A DNA stretch of 36,183 bases from Planctomycetaceae bacterium (lineage in GTDB: Bacteria; Planctomycetota; Planctomycetia; Pirellulales; Pirellulaceae), in the NCBI GenBank assembly GCA_015490875.1, contig WFWZ01000198.1, positions 1 to 36,183 on the forward strand, in the 5' to 3' direction. Below are positions 1 to 9,362 of this stretch, one piece after another (position 1 is the first letter of the stretch; each line of letters opens with the position of its first letter). Both the position numbers and the translations under genes were made by a program. The notes under the pieces were generated by a model. It ran no database searches. It was given only the letters and a program-made list of their open reading frames with translations, and was not told where the DNA came from.

Positions 1-72
1 CCGTAGGGACCGGAGCAGGTGGAACCGGCAGCCCACGTGGGCTGCCGGTTCCACCTGCTCCGGTCCCTACGG
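1..72. repeat. Perfect 72-bp palindrome (2 x 36 bp, no loop)
   Basis: Every base from 1 to 36 pairs with its partner from 72 back to 37; the centre is CCCACGTGGG. Position 1 is the window edge, so the element could be longer. Its right end (67-72) contains the last codon and TAG stop of the hydrolase gene on the minus strand, so the repeat supplies that gene's stop. As RNA it would form a very long, GC-rich hairpin immediately after translation ends, which could act as a transcription stop or protect the 3' end, although there is no T-tract inside the window. Planctomycete genomes carry many such intergenic palindromes; membership in a particular family is inference. Confidence 0.9.
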
Positions 73-1023
73 CTCCTCAGCCAGCAGCTTGTCGATCAGA
101 AATGACTCCATCGTGGGGTAGCGCTGGGATGTCGACGTCCGTGGAATGATCAGATGGCATTCCACGCCCAAACGGTCTGCCTTCTCCTTCATTTTGATGC
201 CGTACACTGGGTGATGGATTCCGTGTCCCGCATTCTTGCTCGGGAGACTCGTGTCCGGCCCATACGACATCCAGAGCGGGGGATCATCCTTGGTCAGGTG
301 GTTGTAGGGCGAAAACTCGACGTACGTCGCCCGATGCTTCTTGTAGTTCTTCCACGCCGCCGCCATATTCGGCTCACCCACCGCCATCCAAATCATTCGG
401 TGCTCGAGCACCTTCGGGCCGAGCCATTCTCGGATGACCGGCGGGTCGATCGAAGTCTGTCCCCCTCGCACGGCCGCGGCCAATACCCTGGTCGATTCAC
501 GACGGATGGGATCTGGGGAATCGGGATCTGCCAGATCATCGTGTAGAAGCAGCCACATCGATGTGCAGGCTCCGGCGCTCCCGCCCGTGAGGGCGATCCG
601 CTTCTTGTCGATGTTCCACTTCGCGGCATTGTGGCGGAGGAACTGGATGGCTCGTGCCGCATCGTGGACCGGCGTCGGCAAAGGATGCGTCCCCGTCAGC
701 CGGTAGTTGATCGACGCTACCGAAATCCCCTTGTCCAGATAGGTCCGAACAAACCGAGGAGACACCTTCTTGTCACCTCCTGTCCATCCTCCGCCGTGGA
801 TGTAGACCAACAGCGGCCGAGGCGATTCCCCGTCAGCCTTCCAGAAGTCGAGCACCGTCAGCTTGTCCGTATCGTAGGGGACGTTGGCATAGGTCGGCGG
901 CAGCGGATCGCCGGGAGCGGCTCCCCATGCAGGCGAACCGAGCCATCCCGCGAGGCAGACCATCCCCAACCATATGCCAACTCCTCGAGCTCGCTTGCTC
1001 ACGCCGAACCGTTCGATGACCAT
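67..1023 (-). CDS. Secreted alpha/beta hydrolase (esterase/lipase-like, BD-FAE type)
   Basis: A 318-residue serine hydrolase, probably exported and acting on an ester (substrate unknown; polysaccharide acetyl or feruloyl esters are typical of this family in planctomycetes). An N-terminal signal peptide with a hydrophobic stretch ends near AWG-AA (about residue 34). The oxyanion-hole motif HGGGW starts at residue 76. The nucleophile elbow GGSAG has Ser149, and a GHGIHHP motif (His267, His270, His271) supplies the likely catalytic histidine. I chose ATG 1023 over the in-frame ATG at 1038 because GGAGGA (1031-1036) lies 7 nt before it. The gene stands alone and is divergent from the S46 peptidase. 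Its stop codon lies inside the palindrome at 1-72. The fold and family are well supported; the substrate is not. Confidence 0.9.
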   Translation of the reverse strand: MVIERFGVSKRARGVGIWLGMVCLAGWLGSPAWGAAPGDPLPPTYANVPYDTDKLTVLDFWKADGESPRPLLVYIHGGGWTGGDKKVSPRFVRTYLDKGISVASINYRLTGTHPLPTPVHDAARAIQFLRHNAAKWNIDKKRIALTGGSAGACTSMWLLLHDDLADPDSPDPIRRESTRVLAAAVRGGQTSIDPPVIREWLGPKVLEHRMIWMAVGEPNMAAAWKNYKKHRATYVEFSPYNHLTKDDPPLWMSYGPDTSLPSKNAGHGIHHPVYGIKMKEKADRLGVECHLIIPRTSTSQRYPTMESFLIDKLLAEEP

Positions 1024-1332
1024 GGGTGAATCCTCCATCGTTGCAAGTTCTGAAACGGGAGCGAGCCTTCCGGATGCCGACGCTCTCGAGTCCTCCCCGT
1101 ATGGTAGTCGAACCGCCGCCCTTCACCGAGATCCCTCGTCCCGTGCCCACCCATTTGGGCGAGCCGGTGTGGGCCTGCTCCCCGATAGCCGTTAACCTGA
1201 ATGGCTCCACGCCGGTTCTTCCATCTGCCGCAGGTCCGGATCGGACATCCCCGAGACGACCACCGGCGATTGGCGAAGAGCCGCTGGTTCTCGTCCACTT
1301 CCCGGGACCGCATCGAAGAAAGGACTGAATTG
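1024..1332. other. Divergent intergenic region between hydrolase and S46 peptidase
   Basis: About 309 bp separate two divergent starts and should hold both promoters. I see the ribosome binding site of each gene (GGAGGA at 1031-1036 on the minus strand, AAAGGA near 1319-1324 on the plus strand). I see no convincing sigma-70 promoter, operator or structured RNA. Short open frames crossing it have no starts or motifs that support a gene. Confidence 0.5.
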
Positions 1333-3390
1333 ATGAAGCGAGTGCTCATCCTGGCCGTTACGTGGCTCGCCTGGTTGGCTGCTGGAGTCCCCCGCTGGTC
1401 GACTGCCGACGAGGGAATGTGGCTGTTCAACGCACTGCCCAAACAGTACCTCCGAGAAAAATACGGGTTCGAACCCTCCGACGCCTGGGCCGACCACGTG
1501 ATGAAATCGAGTGTCCGGTTCAACGTCGGCGGCTCCGCCTCGTTCATCTCCAGCACCGGGTTGGTGCTCACCAACCATCACGTCGGCTCCGATACACTCC
1601 ATAAACTGTCCAGTGCCGAGCACAACTATGCCGAGGACGGCTTTTACGCGAAGCGACTTGAGGACGAAATCCCCGCGCCCGATCTGGAACTCAATCAGCT
1701 CGTGGCGATTGTCGACGTGACCGATCGCGTTCAGTCGGCGGTGCGCGAAGGGATGTCGGTGGCCGAAGCGCTGCGAGCTCGTCGAGCTGTCATCGCTCAG
1801 ATCGAAAAGGAATCGAAGGACCAGACCGGCCTGCGCAGCGACGTGGTGACACTCTACGGTGGCGGTCGGTATCATCTCTATCGTTACAAGCGGTACACCG
1901 ACGTTCGACTCGTCTGGGCTCCCGAAGCGGCGATCGCCTTCTTCGGCGGCGACGCTGACAACTTCGAGTATCCACGCTATTGCCTGGACGCGTGCATCTT
2001 CCGCGTCTACGAGGACGGCAAGCCGGCGAAGATCGAACACTTCCTGCGCTGGTCCGATGACGGTGTGCAAGAGAACGAACTCGTCTTCGTCTCCGGCAAC
2101 CCCGGCCGCACCAGCCGCATCTCCACGCTGGCGGCACTCAAGCACCAACGAGACGTGCGCCTTCCGTACGTCCTGAATTACATCCGCCGCCGCGAGATCA
2201 TGTTGCAGCAGTTTGGGCTGGAAGGTGTCGAGCAGGAACGGCGGGCCAAGGATGACTTGTTCGGGATCCAAAACAGCCGCAAGGCGCTCACCGGCATGCT
2301 GCAAGGACTCCAGGATCCCCGGTTGATGAAGGTGAAGCAGCGTCAAGAGCAAGCGTTGCTCGCAGCCGTCGCGAAGAACCCGAAACTGGCCGACGCCGCC
2401 GATGCTTGGGAGCAAATCGCCAAGCTGCAAAAGCGCCGAGCCGCCTTGCAGGGGAAAGGAGTTTCGCTCAACACGCGGCTCTTCCGCATCGCCCAGACAC
2501 TCGTTCAGATGGCGGCCGAAGACCAAAAGCCCAACGCCGAGCGGCTTCCCGAGTTTCGCGATTCGGCTCGAGACTCTCTCCTCCAGCAACTCTTCTCGCC
2601 GGCTCCGATTTACAAGGATCTCGAGCAGGCGACGTTGGCCGATCTGATTTCCTGGATGATCGAACAGCGAGGAGGCGACGACCCGTTGGTCCAGCAGATC
2701 CTCGCCGGAAAGGGGCCTCGCGACCGAGCAGCCGAACTCGTCATGGGCACGCAACTCGACCGCGTCGAGTTCCGCAAGAAGCTGGCCGAAGGGGGTGCCG
2801 AGGCGATCGCCAACTGCAAGGATCCGCTGATTCAATTGGCCCGAGCGGTCGATGCGGAAGCTCGAGCTGTGCGTAAGGAGCGCGACGAGATCAGTGAGTT
2901 GGAACGGCAGGCGTACGGCAAGATCGCCGAGGTACTCTTCGCCGTCAAAGGCACGTCTTCCTATCCGGATGCCACGTTCACGTTGCGTCTGGCGTTCGGA
3001 CCGGTCAAGGGGTACGTCGAGGACGGACGGCCGATTCCCCCGTGGACCACGATGGGAGGCGCGTTCGAACATGAGAAACGGCATGGGGGGAAGGAGCCGT
3101 GGAAGCTTCCAGAAAGCTGGGTGAAAGCGCGTGACCGCATCGACCTCGATACGCCCTTCAACTTCGTCTGCACCGCCGACATCATCGGCGGAAACTCTGG
3201 CAGTCCGGTCATCAACCGCGATGCGGAACTGGTGGGACTCATCTTCGATGGCAATATCCAGTCACTCACCGCCGACTATCTGTATGACGACAAAGTGTCA
3301 CGAGCTGTCTCCGTGGATGCTCGAGCCCTCAAAGAAGCACTCGAGAAGATCTACCACGCCGACCGCATCGTGAGCGAACTGGGAAAATAG
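1333..3390 (+). CDS. S46 family serine peptidase, DPP7-like dipeptidyl-peptidase
   Basis: A 685-residue exported exopeptidase expected to release dipeptides from the N-terminus of oligopeptides in the periplasm. A signal peptide (about residues 1-25) precedes the mature start DEGMW, typical of the family. The chymotrypsin-like catalytic elements are TNHHV (His82/83), GGDADNFEYPR followed by Asp219, and GGNSGSPV with Ser622. The residue 18 positions after the serine, which sets P1 specificity in this family, is Gly640. That is the DPP7 state (hydrophobic P1 preference) rather than the Arg of DPP11 (acidic P1). Length is close to the usual 700-720. ATG 1333 was chosen because it follows AAAGGA at good spacing and opens a signal peptide; the frame stays open upstream. 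aroF follows after 12 nt, so the two are probably co-transcribed. No cysteine-rich or TonB partner is nearby. Confidence 0.93.
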   Translation: MKRVLILAVTWLAWLAAGVPRWSTADEGMWLFNALPKQYLREKYGFEPSDAWADHVMKSSVRFNVGGSASFISSTGLVLTNHHVGSDTLHKLSSAEHNYAEDGFYAKRLEDEIPAPDLELNQLVAIVDVTDRVQSAVREGMSVAEALRARRAVIAQIEKESKDQTGLRSDVVTLYGGGRYHLYRYKRYTDVRLVWAPEAAIAFFGGDADNFEYPRYCLDACIFRVYEDGKPAKIEHFLRWSDDGVQENELVFVSGNPGRTSRISTLAALKHQRDVRLPYVLNYIRRREIMLQQFGLEGVEQERRAKDDLFGIQNSRKALTGMLQGLQDPRLMKVKQRQEQALLAAVAKNPKLADAADAWEQIAKLQKRRAALQGKGVSLNTRLFRIAQTLVQMAAEDQKPNAERLPEFRDSARDSLLQQLFSPAPIYKDLEQATLADLISWMIEQRGGDDPLVQQILAGKGPRDRAAELVMGTQLDRVEFRKKLAEGGAEAIANCKDPLIQLARAVDAEARAVRKERDEISELERQAYGKIAEVLFAVKGTSSYPDATFTLRLAFGPVKGYVEDGRPIPPWTTMGGAFEHEKRHGGKEPWKLPESWVKARDRIDLDTPFNFVCTADIIGGNSGSPVINRDAELVGLIFDGNIQSLTADYLYDDKVSRAVSVDARALKEALEKIYHADRIVSELGK

Positions 3391-3402
3391 GCAGCGACTT
3401 TC

Positions 3403-4437
3403 ATGATCATCGTTCTCAAACAAGGCGTCACCGACGAACAGATCCAACATGTGATCGATCATGTCGAAGGACTGGGGTTCCAGGCGCACCTCAGCCGCGG
3501 CACGTACCGGACGATCATTGGGGTAATCGGAGACGAAGAGCGACTCCGCTCGGAGCCTCTTTCGGCGATCCCGGGCGTGGCCAGCGTCATCCCGGTGCTG
3601 CCGCCATTCAAACTAGTCAGTCGCGAGGCTCATCCTGAGGAGACGGTCGTCGACGTGAGCGGCGTGCCGGTAGGAGGAGGATACCTGGCGATGGTCGCCG
3701 GGCCGTGCGCCGTCGAGTCGCTCGATCAGATGCGGCGTATCGCGGAAGGGGTCAAGGAAGCTGGAGCCAACATCTTGCGGGGAGGCGCGTACAAGCCGCG
3801 CACGAGTCCCTATTCGTTCCAGGGCCTGGGCAAAGAAGGACTTGAAATCCTCCGTCAGGTCGGCGACGAGTTCGGCATGCCGGTCGTCACGGAGGTGACC
3901 GACCCGAGGCTCGTCGAAGAAGTGAGCCAGTACGCCGATATGCTCCAAGTCGGAGCTCGCAATATGCAGAACTTTGTTCTCTTGAAGGAAGTCGGCCAGG
4001 TCGACCACCCGGTGCTTTTGAAACGCGGCATGAGTGCGACGGTCAACGATTGGCTCATGAGTGCCGAGTACATCGCTTCGAAAGGGAACAGCCGCATTGT
4101 TCTGTGTGAACGCGGCGTGCGCGGGTTCGACCCGGCGATGCGGAATCTCTACGATGTCGCGGCGGTGCCTGCCGCCAAGCTGCTGACGCATCTCCCGGTG
4201 ATTGTCGATCCAAGTCATGCCACGGGGCGTCCCGATTTGATTCCCCCCTGCGCCATGGCGGGATTGGCGGCCGGCGCCGATGGCGTCCACGTGGAAGTGC
4301 ACGATCAGCCGGAGTCGGCCAAGTCGGATGGGGCTCAAGCGCTTCGTCCCCACGAGTACCGGGAACTCATGCGGCGACTCGAGTCGCTTGCCGCACTCTT
4401 ACACAAACAGATCCCGCGGCCGGTCGAGCGAGCGTGA
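3403..4437 (+). CDS. aroF: 3-deoxy-7-phosphoheptulonate synthase (DAHP synthase, type I-beta)
   Basis: A 344-residue cytoplasmic enzyme condensing phosphoenolpyruvate with erythrose 4-phosphate, the first step of the shikimate pathway. Residues 1-70 form the ferredoxin-like (ACT-like) regulatory domain found in the Thermotoga-type enzymes, which confers feedback control by Tyr/Phe. The catalytic barrel starts near residue 87 with GPCAVES. The four metal ligands fall at the same numbers as in the Thermotoga enzyme as I recall it: Cys102, His272 (DPSHATGR), Glu298 and Asp309 (SAKSDG). [17 protein letters not shown], the phosphate-binding segment, is intact. The gene starts 12 nt after the S46 peptidase stop, suggesting one transcript although the functions are unrelated. 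Full length, nothing missing. Confidence 0.97.
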   Translation: MIIVLKQGVTDEQIQHVIDHVEGLGFQAHLSRGTYRTIIGVIGDEERLRSEPLSAIPGVASVIPVLPPFKLVSREAHPEETVVDVSGVPVGGGYLAMVAGPCAVESLDQMRRIAEGVKEAGANILRGGAYKPRTSPYSFQGLGKEGLEILRQVGDEFGMPVVTEVTDPRLVEEVSQYADMLQVGARNMQNFVLLKEVGQVDHPVLLKRGMSATVNDWLMSAEYIASKGNSRIVLCERGVRGFDPAMRNLYDVAAVPAAKLLTHLPVIVDPSHATGRPDLIPPCAMAGLAAGADGVHVEVHDQPESAKSDGAQALRPHEYRELMRRLESLAALLHKQIPRPVERA

Positions 4438-4468
4438 ATTGGCGGGGGAGTTGCGACAGAGGCCGTAT

Positions 4469-6109
4469 TCAGTCGGCAAACGGGTCGGGGGTCGGTGGCG
4501 GAGCCCGCTCCGCCTCCTCGGCCTGAGCGACCGCTTGGGGAAGCGGGGATGTTTCCGCGAACAGTCCGCGAACCAGCGACGGAAGATTCAGAATCCAGAC
4601 CAGCGCCAGCGCGATCGTTGCCGGGAGCGTAAGATCGTGGAACACGGGGACGCTCGTGAGCAGGAACGGTCCCGACGAGACAGCTTCATAGATCTCCACC
4701 CACCGAGCTGGCCAACTTAATAGTGAGAGAAGTCGGGCCTCTGTGGGCTGAAAAGGAGCGACCACGATCAGGAGAAGACCAGAAATGAGTGTGCCGGCAG
4801 AAAGGACGACGAGAGCGATGAGGAGTGCAGTCAGGAATCCAGCTTGAGGAAAGAACCGGCGGCGGACAAATAGCAACATAAGGCGGACGACACCAAGATA
4901 GGTAGAGAAGTAGATCCAGTTGATCAGTAGCGGTCCGACCAAGACCGCAGGGCTATGCACCACGCCAGGTCCCGGTTTGTCGTGAAGCCAGGTCACGAGC
5001 AGGGGGGTAGCCGAGAGCGCCGCCATCGATGCCACGGTGAAGACATACCCTCCCGCACTGCCGGGGATCCGCCAGGCGACCAAAATACGCCGCCACGGCG
5101 AGGCAGGAAGTCGGCGTCGAATTCTCCGGGATAGCTCCGTCCTCTCGGAGACCAGCAGCGTTCCTGCGACGAACCAGCCGCACGTAAACCACACGATCAA
5201 GTCGAGGGGGACTTCGATTTCGTTCGGAAAGCGGTAGCTGAGCGTCGCGACTACCATCATGGCCGCTCCGGCAACCCAAAGCAGCCGCGTTCGCACGAAG
5301 GAAGAGCGGTCGACTTCCGGAGGCATCCATCGAGCGGCCGCTAAAGATACACACAGCGACGCGCCGGAGGCGATGAGAACTGCCAACGCGATGGCGAAGT
5401 CCCCGATATCGCTCCACCAGCCTGCCGGAAGACGCGAGTCCCAGATGGTCTCCCCAATGACAGCCCAGCAAAACATCGCCGCAAAGAAGAGACCGACGAT
5501 CAGGGCCAACGCAACGATCGTGACCACAACGGCATTTCTCGCCAGGCTGCCCGCCAGCGCCGCGACCGAAGAGGCGACGGCACAAACGAAGAACAGTCCC
5601 ACGGGGACGCTGACCACTTCGACGATGTCGATTCCACCGAGCAGATAAGCGAAAACGAGCCCCGGTGCGGCGACCGACCAGAGGACCAGAGCCATGGCGA
5701 GGATCGACAGGAGTTTCCCCCTGACGATCTGTCGAGTCGATAGGGTTGTCAACGAAAGTAGCTCGAACGTCGCCTCGCGCCGCTCCAACTCCATCGACCG
5801 AAACATTGTGCCCGGGACGAGGAAGACGAGTGGGATGACCATCAGACAACCCAGCAGCGCGACGAGGGACCTTCCGAAAGACTGATAACGGATGGCAGGA
5901 TAACAGACGACAATCGCTCCCAGTCCCAAAAACCACGAAGCTACCACAACCAATAGAAACGTCCATTGAAAGACGTGACTCTTGGCGACCTGGCGCATTT
6001 CCTTGACCAACATCGGATTGAGCCAGTCGGACCAATCATCGAGCCGGGTCGAGTCCAGCTTGCCCGATTGCGAAGAGGATGCCGATGTCGAGGTGGAGTT
6101 CGCAGTCAC
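4469..6109 (-). CDS. ABC-2 type transporter permease
   Basis: A 546-residue polytopic membrane protein, last gene of a four-gene operon and partner of the ATPase encoded just upstream. A Ser/Thr-rich cytoplasmic N-terminus (about 35 residues) is followed by the segment NPMLVKEMRQ, the amphipathic entry helix usual in ABC-2 permeases, and then about a dozen hydrophobic segments. Translation starts at GTG 6109, overlapping the ATPase stop (GTGA), a sign of translational coupling. The substrate cannot be read from the sequence. The closest architectural analogues are the large ABC-2 permeases of planctomycetes and Gld-like transporters. It converges with aroF, leaving 31 bp between stops with no visible terminator hairpin. 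Confidence 0.85.
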   Translation of the reverse strand: MTANSTSTSASSSQSGKLDSTRLDDWSDWLNPMLVKEMRQVAKSHVFQWTFLLVVVASWFLGLGAIVVCYPAIRYQSFGRSLVALLGCLMVIPLVFLVPGTMFRSMELERREATFELLSLTTLSTRQIVRGKLLSILAMALVLWSVAAPGLVFAYLLGGIDIVEVVSVPVGLFFVCAVASSVAALAGSLARNAVVVTIVALALIVGLFFAAMFCWAVIGETIWDSRLPAGWWSDIGDFAIALAVLIASGASLCVSLAAARWMPPEVDRSSFVRTRLLWVAGAAMMVVATLSYRFPNEIEVPLDLIVWFTCGWFVAGTLLVSERTELSRRIRRRLPASPWRRILVAWRIPGSAGGYVFTVASMAALSATPLLVTWLHDKPGPGVVHSPAVLVGPLLINWIYFSTYLGVVRLMLLFVRRRFFPQAGFLTALLIALVVLSAGTLISGLLLIVVAPFQPTEARLLSLLSWPARWVEIYEAVSSGPFLLTSVPVFHDLTLPATIALALVWILNLPSLVRGLFAETSPLPQAVAQAEEAERAPPPTPDPFAD

Positions 6110-7053
6110 TGGAGTTTTCCTTCGGTCAACTCGAGGAAGAGATCTTCGAGCGTCTCTTGGCGGACTCCGAAGCGGCGCACGCGAAAACCGGCACCAACCA
6201 GCTCGACCAGCACGTCCGCTTCATCCACCTCCTCCTCCGCTTCAGCGCAGACGACCTGGATTTTCATCCCATTTCGCTCGACGTGCCGTACTTCGAGTCT
6301 CTCTTGAAGCCACGCTACAGCACCCTCTGGATTCTCGGCAACGACCAGTTCGATCGTGCAGGAGCGATCGAGTTGCTGGCGGATGTCGGCCATCGGCCCG
6401 GCGGCAACGAGCCGCCCTTGTTCGATCACAATGACCTCGTCGACAATGTCGCTCAGCTCGGTCAGAATATGGGAACTGACCAGGATCGCTTTGCCTTGAT
6501 CGGCCAGGTCGCGGATCAGACGTCGCAATTCGATGCGAGCCCGCGGATCGAGCCCCGCAGCGGGTTCGTCCAGAATCAGCACGCTCGGATCGTGGATCAA
6601 CGCGCGCCCGAGACTCAAACGTTGGCGCATACCCTTCGAAAGAGCGCGCGTTGGCTTGTCCGCCACCGAATCGATACCCGTATAAGCAAGCGTTCTCTCG
6701 ACGGCGTCTCGACGCTCGGCGCCGCGCAGCCCGTAGGCTCGAGCAAAAAAGTCGAGGTATTCCCAACACGCGACGTAAGGGTAGACGCCGAAATGATCAG
6801 GCATGAACCCGACCACCTGCCGGACACGCTCGGGATCATCGACCGCGGAAAAACCGCAGATGTGGGCCTCGCCCGATGTCGGGACTTCAAGCGTTGCCAG
6901 TATCCGCATCGTCGTCGTCTTGCCCGCTCCGTTGGGACCGATGAAACCGGCGATCCGTCCCGACTCGACGGTGAAAGTCACACCATCGACGGCGCGCGTC
7001 GAACCGAAATGACGCGTCAGGTTTTCGACGGATAGAGCGGGAAAGCCGTTCAT
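6106..7053 (-). CDS. ABC transporter ATP-binding protein (ABC-2 class)
   Basis: A 315-residue ATPase that should energise the neighbouring permease. Walker A GPNGAGKT is at residues 39-46, the signature LSKGMRQR at 138-145, Walker B VLILDEP at 158-164, and the switch histidine in SSHILTE near 195. The usual Q-loop position reads MPDHFGVYP; the glutamine is replaced by Asp, as in many planctomycete and CcmA-like ABC-2 ATPases. The C-terminal 100 residues form an extra domain with an acidic cluster near residue 280. ATG 7053 overlaps the upstream stop (ATGA); an upstream in-frame extension to 7098 is possible but would overlap the preceding gene, so I rejected it. The stop overlaps the permease GTG. 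Confidence 0.92.
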   Translation of the reverse strand: MNGFPALSVENLTRHFGSTRAVDGVTFTVESGRIAGFIGPNGAGKTTTMRILATLEVPTSGEAHICGFSAVDDPERVRQVVGFMPDHFGVYPYVACWEYLDFFARAYGLRGAERRDAVERTLAYTGIDSVADKPTRALSKGMRQRLSLGRALIHDPSVLILDEPAAGLDPRARIELRRLIRDLADQGKAILVSSHILTELSDIVDEVIVIEQGRLVAAGPMADIRQQLDRSCTIELVVAENPEGAVAWLQERLEVRHVERNGMKIQVVCAEAEEEVDEADVLVELVGAGFRVRRFGVRQETLEDLFLELTEGKLQ

Positions 7054-9362
7054 GGAGATTGCCACTGACCGATCACAAGTTCCAAGTCGGGAGTCCACCG
7101 GTCAGCCGGAACGCCGATGGGAACGAAGTTGGGCTTGCTCACAACCGCCGCGAACTCCCCTGGTTGCAACTCGCCGCGTCGGAGTACTCGATCGACAGGT
7201 CGCTCCATGAGGACGTCAAGCCGTCCGCTTGTAATGAAACGCGTGGGCCGACGCCAAGAAAAGAACGACTCGAAGAAGTAACTCCTGTCGTATTCTTCGA
7301 AAACGGGTGATGGTTCGAGGGGCCAACGAGTCTTCCATTCGCCCAATGTGGCTCGAGCCTTTTTGGCGGAAACCTGTTCCAGACGCTTACGCTTTCGTGG
7401 AGCCACCTCATGAGCGACTTGGTGCCATCTTCCGTCCGGTGTGCGCAGTACGAGCGACGTGATCACGCACCCCAAGCGGTTGGCAATCTCAACCTGGCCT
7501 TCCTCATGGATGACGACGGCGACGCGAGCTTTCGTAGATGTGCCGTGGCCGACGACCGCCTGTTTCAAACGTCGAGTCGCCACCATCGACCCGCCGAAGA
7601 ATTCCCGATTGCCGCGCCGTTCCAATGTAATCGGTTTCCTTCTTCCTTCGCGACGGTCTTCATCGGTCATCACGGGAACGACGTAGGCGCCGTAAGGTAC
7701 GACAAAGGCCTCGGGACGAAACGGTGCAAACACGGCCTGATGCGACCAACTGAGTGCTTCGGAGTGCTCGTGATCCAACAGCGTCACGCTGCGGATGCGC
7801 CCACGAGTCTTCAGACCGTCTCCGAAGAATGCGACGCCGACGAAGAGAACGACAGCGACCAGACTGACCACAGGCGCGATAACCATCGTCAACAGCGGTA
7901 ATCGCTTGCGACTGGCCCACCACAGATTGCAGGGGCCGATAAGGATCGCCACGACGGTAATGAGCACCATGAATGCCCCGATAGGGCGCGTTCCCACGCC
8001 GGGAATCATGCGAAACCAGTACAAGTCGTGGGTGTTGTCGAAACTCCCGCCGCAATGAGTCGAGAGGGATCGGGGGGAAGCATCCGGCGCCACAAACAGT
8101 GCACGCCAATACCATGGCGACCCTTCCAACTTCGCCCTCTCCCCAAGGTAAACGCTGCCCCAGGCCACCGGAAGTTTTCTCAGAGCATTGCCGTCAAAAG
8201 CAGCGAGTTCTTCAGGCGTCGGCGAGAGTTCCCGGTCAGGGAGGTCGGACGAATGGGATTCCGAGAACGTGGCCCAGGCGTCCAGGAACGCTTTATCTTC
8301 GAGTGTCGCGATAACAGGTGACCACTTGGCAGAACTCGAGGCTCCCAGCCACTCGGCGATCTCCTGATGCGACCGGGAGTCCCCCTCGCCGATCACGAGC
8401 AGATGACCTCCCATCCGCACCCACTGGCGCAGCGCCGCAAAGCGAGCCTCTTCGTACTCCACCAAATATGCCAACTCGTTGTAGGGAATGACCGCCACGG
8501 TGACTCGAGCATACCAGCGCCATTCGACGGGCAGACCTTCGGGTGGCAACAATTCGATCAAGTGCGTCTCAACTCGAAACGCGTGATACCAATACCAGTC
8601 GCGTGCGGTGCTCAAGGTCCATGGCGTTGCCGACGTCTCCCAGCCTCCCTGCTCCCCTGGAGCGTTTTCCTCCTGGGAGAAAAGAAACGTACGAGCGAAC
8701 CAGCGCAGGTCGGGAAGGCGCCCGTCGCCCTGGGACGGGAGAGGGGAAGGAGGTGAAGGCTCGCGCGATCGTGAAGTCACCGACTCTTTGCTCTGCTGCG
8801 GCCACGCGTCTCGGTCGATGACCAGCACGTTCGTGTCGTGGTACCACCCCGAAGAAGGAAATTGTCGCGGAAACAGGTCGTCGAACCGGATGCGCATATG
8901 CTCCGTGCCGGGGAGGAGAACGCCTTGCTCATAGACTTCGGGGGCAAACCAATCAAAACCGCCTTGCAGCAAGAGCAGTGTGGGATGCACGACGACTTCC
9001 GTTTGCCCCTTCGCAAGGACGACCGAGACATACGTCTCGCCGTTGATATACGGACGCCAGCTCGTCGAGTTCGGATGGCCAAAGCGGAAGAGCAGTTTGC
9101 GATCCACGGGTGACGGCTTTCCCGAGGCCGTGCGAACCCGCAGGGTGACCGGAGCATAGTGGCGATCAAAGCAGGGCTCCACTTCCAACTCGAATCTCAG
9201 TCCATACCTCCCACTGCCAAGGATCGGCGAGCGCAGACGTCCCACGACGACAGACCTGTCAATATTCGTCTCAGCGGAGTTCAGACAGGCTCCGAAAACG
9301 ACCACGATCGGCAGGACCAAACCGAGAATGGGAACACGGACAAAGGGAGACCAACGCGTCAT
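7050..9362 (-). CDS. Large membrane-anchored accessory protein of the ABC operon
   Basis: A 770-residue protein I cannot name. It starts with a hydrophobic segment (residues 11-26, a signal anchor or weak lipobox ending at Cys26) and has a long extracytoplasmic region of beta-rich character. Around residues 290-340 an alpha/beta segment (VAVIPYNELAYL, then RQWVRMGGHLLVIGEG) looks like a glutamine-amidotransferase-like or DUF4350-like fold. Two transmembrane helices near residues 475-530 follow, then a C-terminal domain. This resembles GldG-type auxiliary subunits of ABC-2 systems, which combine such a domain with membrane helices. ATG 9362 overlaps the previous stop and its own stop overlaps the ATPase start, so it is translationally coupled on both sides. 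The frame is open upstream to 9713, but that part shadows the small gene. A Pro/Ser/Gly-rich insert lies near residues 200-250. Confidence 0.75.
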   Translation of the reverse strand: MTRWSPFVRVPILGLVLPIVVVFGACLNSAETNIDRSVVVGRLRSPILGSGRYGLRFELEVEPCFDRHYAPVTLRVRTASGKPSPVDRKLLFRFGHPNSTSWRPYINGETYVSVVLAKGQTEVVVHPTLLLLQGGFDWFAPEVYEQGVLLPGTEHMRIRFDDLFPRQFPSSGWYHDTNVLVIDRDAWPQQSKESVTSRSREPSPPSPLPSQGDGRLPDLRWFARTFLFSQEENAPGEQGGWETSATPWTLSTARDWYWYHAFRVETHLIELLPPEGLPVEWRWYARVTVAVIPYNELAYLVEYEEARFAALRQWVRMGGHLLVIGEGDSRSHQEIAEWLGASSSAKWSPVIATLEDKAFLDAWATFSESHSSDLPDRELSPTPEELAAFDGNALRKLPVAWGSVYLGERAKLEGSPWYWRALFVAPDASPRSLSTHCGGSFDNTHDLYWFRMIPGVGTRPIGAFMVLITVVAILIGPCNLWWASRKRLPLLTMVIAPVVSLVAVVLFVGVAFFGDGLKTRGRIRSVTLLDHEHSEALSWSHQAVFAPFRPEAFVVPYGAYVVPVMTDEDRREGRRKPITLERRGNREFFGGSMVATRRLKQAVVGHGTSTKARVAVVIHEEGQVEIANRLGCVITSLVLRTPDGRWHQVAHEVAPRKRKRLEQVSAKKARATLGEWKTRWPLEPSPVFEEYDRSYFFESFFSWRRPTRFITSGRLDVLMERPVDRVLRRGELQPGEFAAVVSKPNFVPIGVPADRWTPDLELVIGQWQSP

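Noticed and set aside
1467..1482. GGGTTCGAACCC, looks like a tRNA T-arm
   Set aside because: It lies inside the S46 peptidase coding sequence; no acceptor stem, anticodon arm or CCA arrangement surrounds it.
1192..3084. 630-codon open frame on the minus strand opposite the S46 peptidase gene
   Set aside because: It is antisense to a protein with intact catalytic motifs, and its translation has no recognisable domain or ribosome binding site. Long antisense frames are expected in GC-rich coding sequence.
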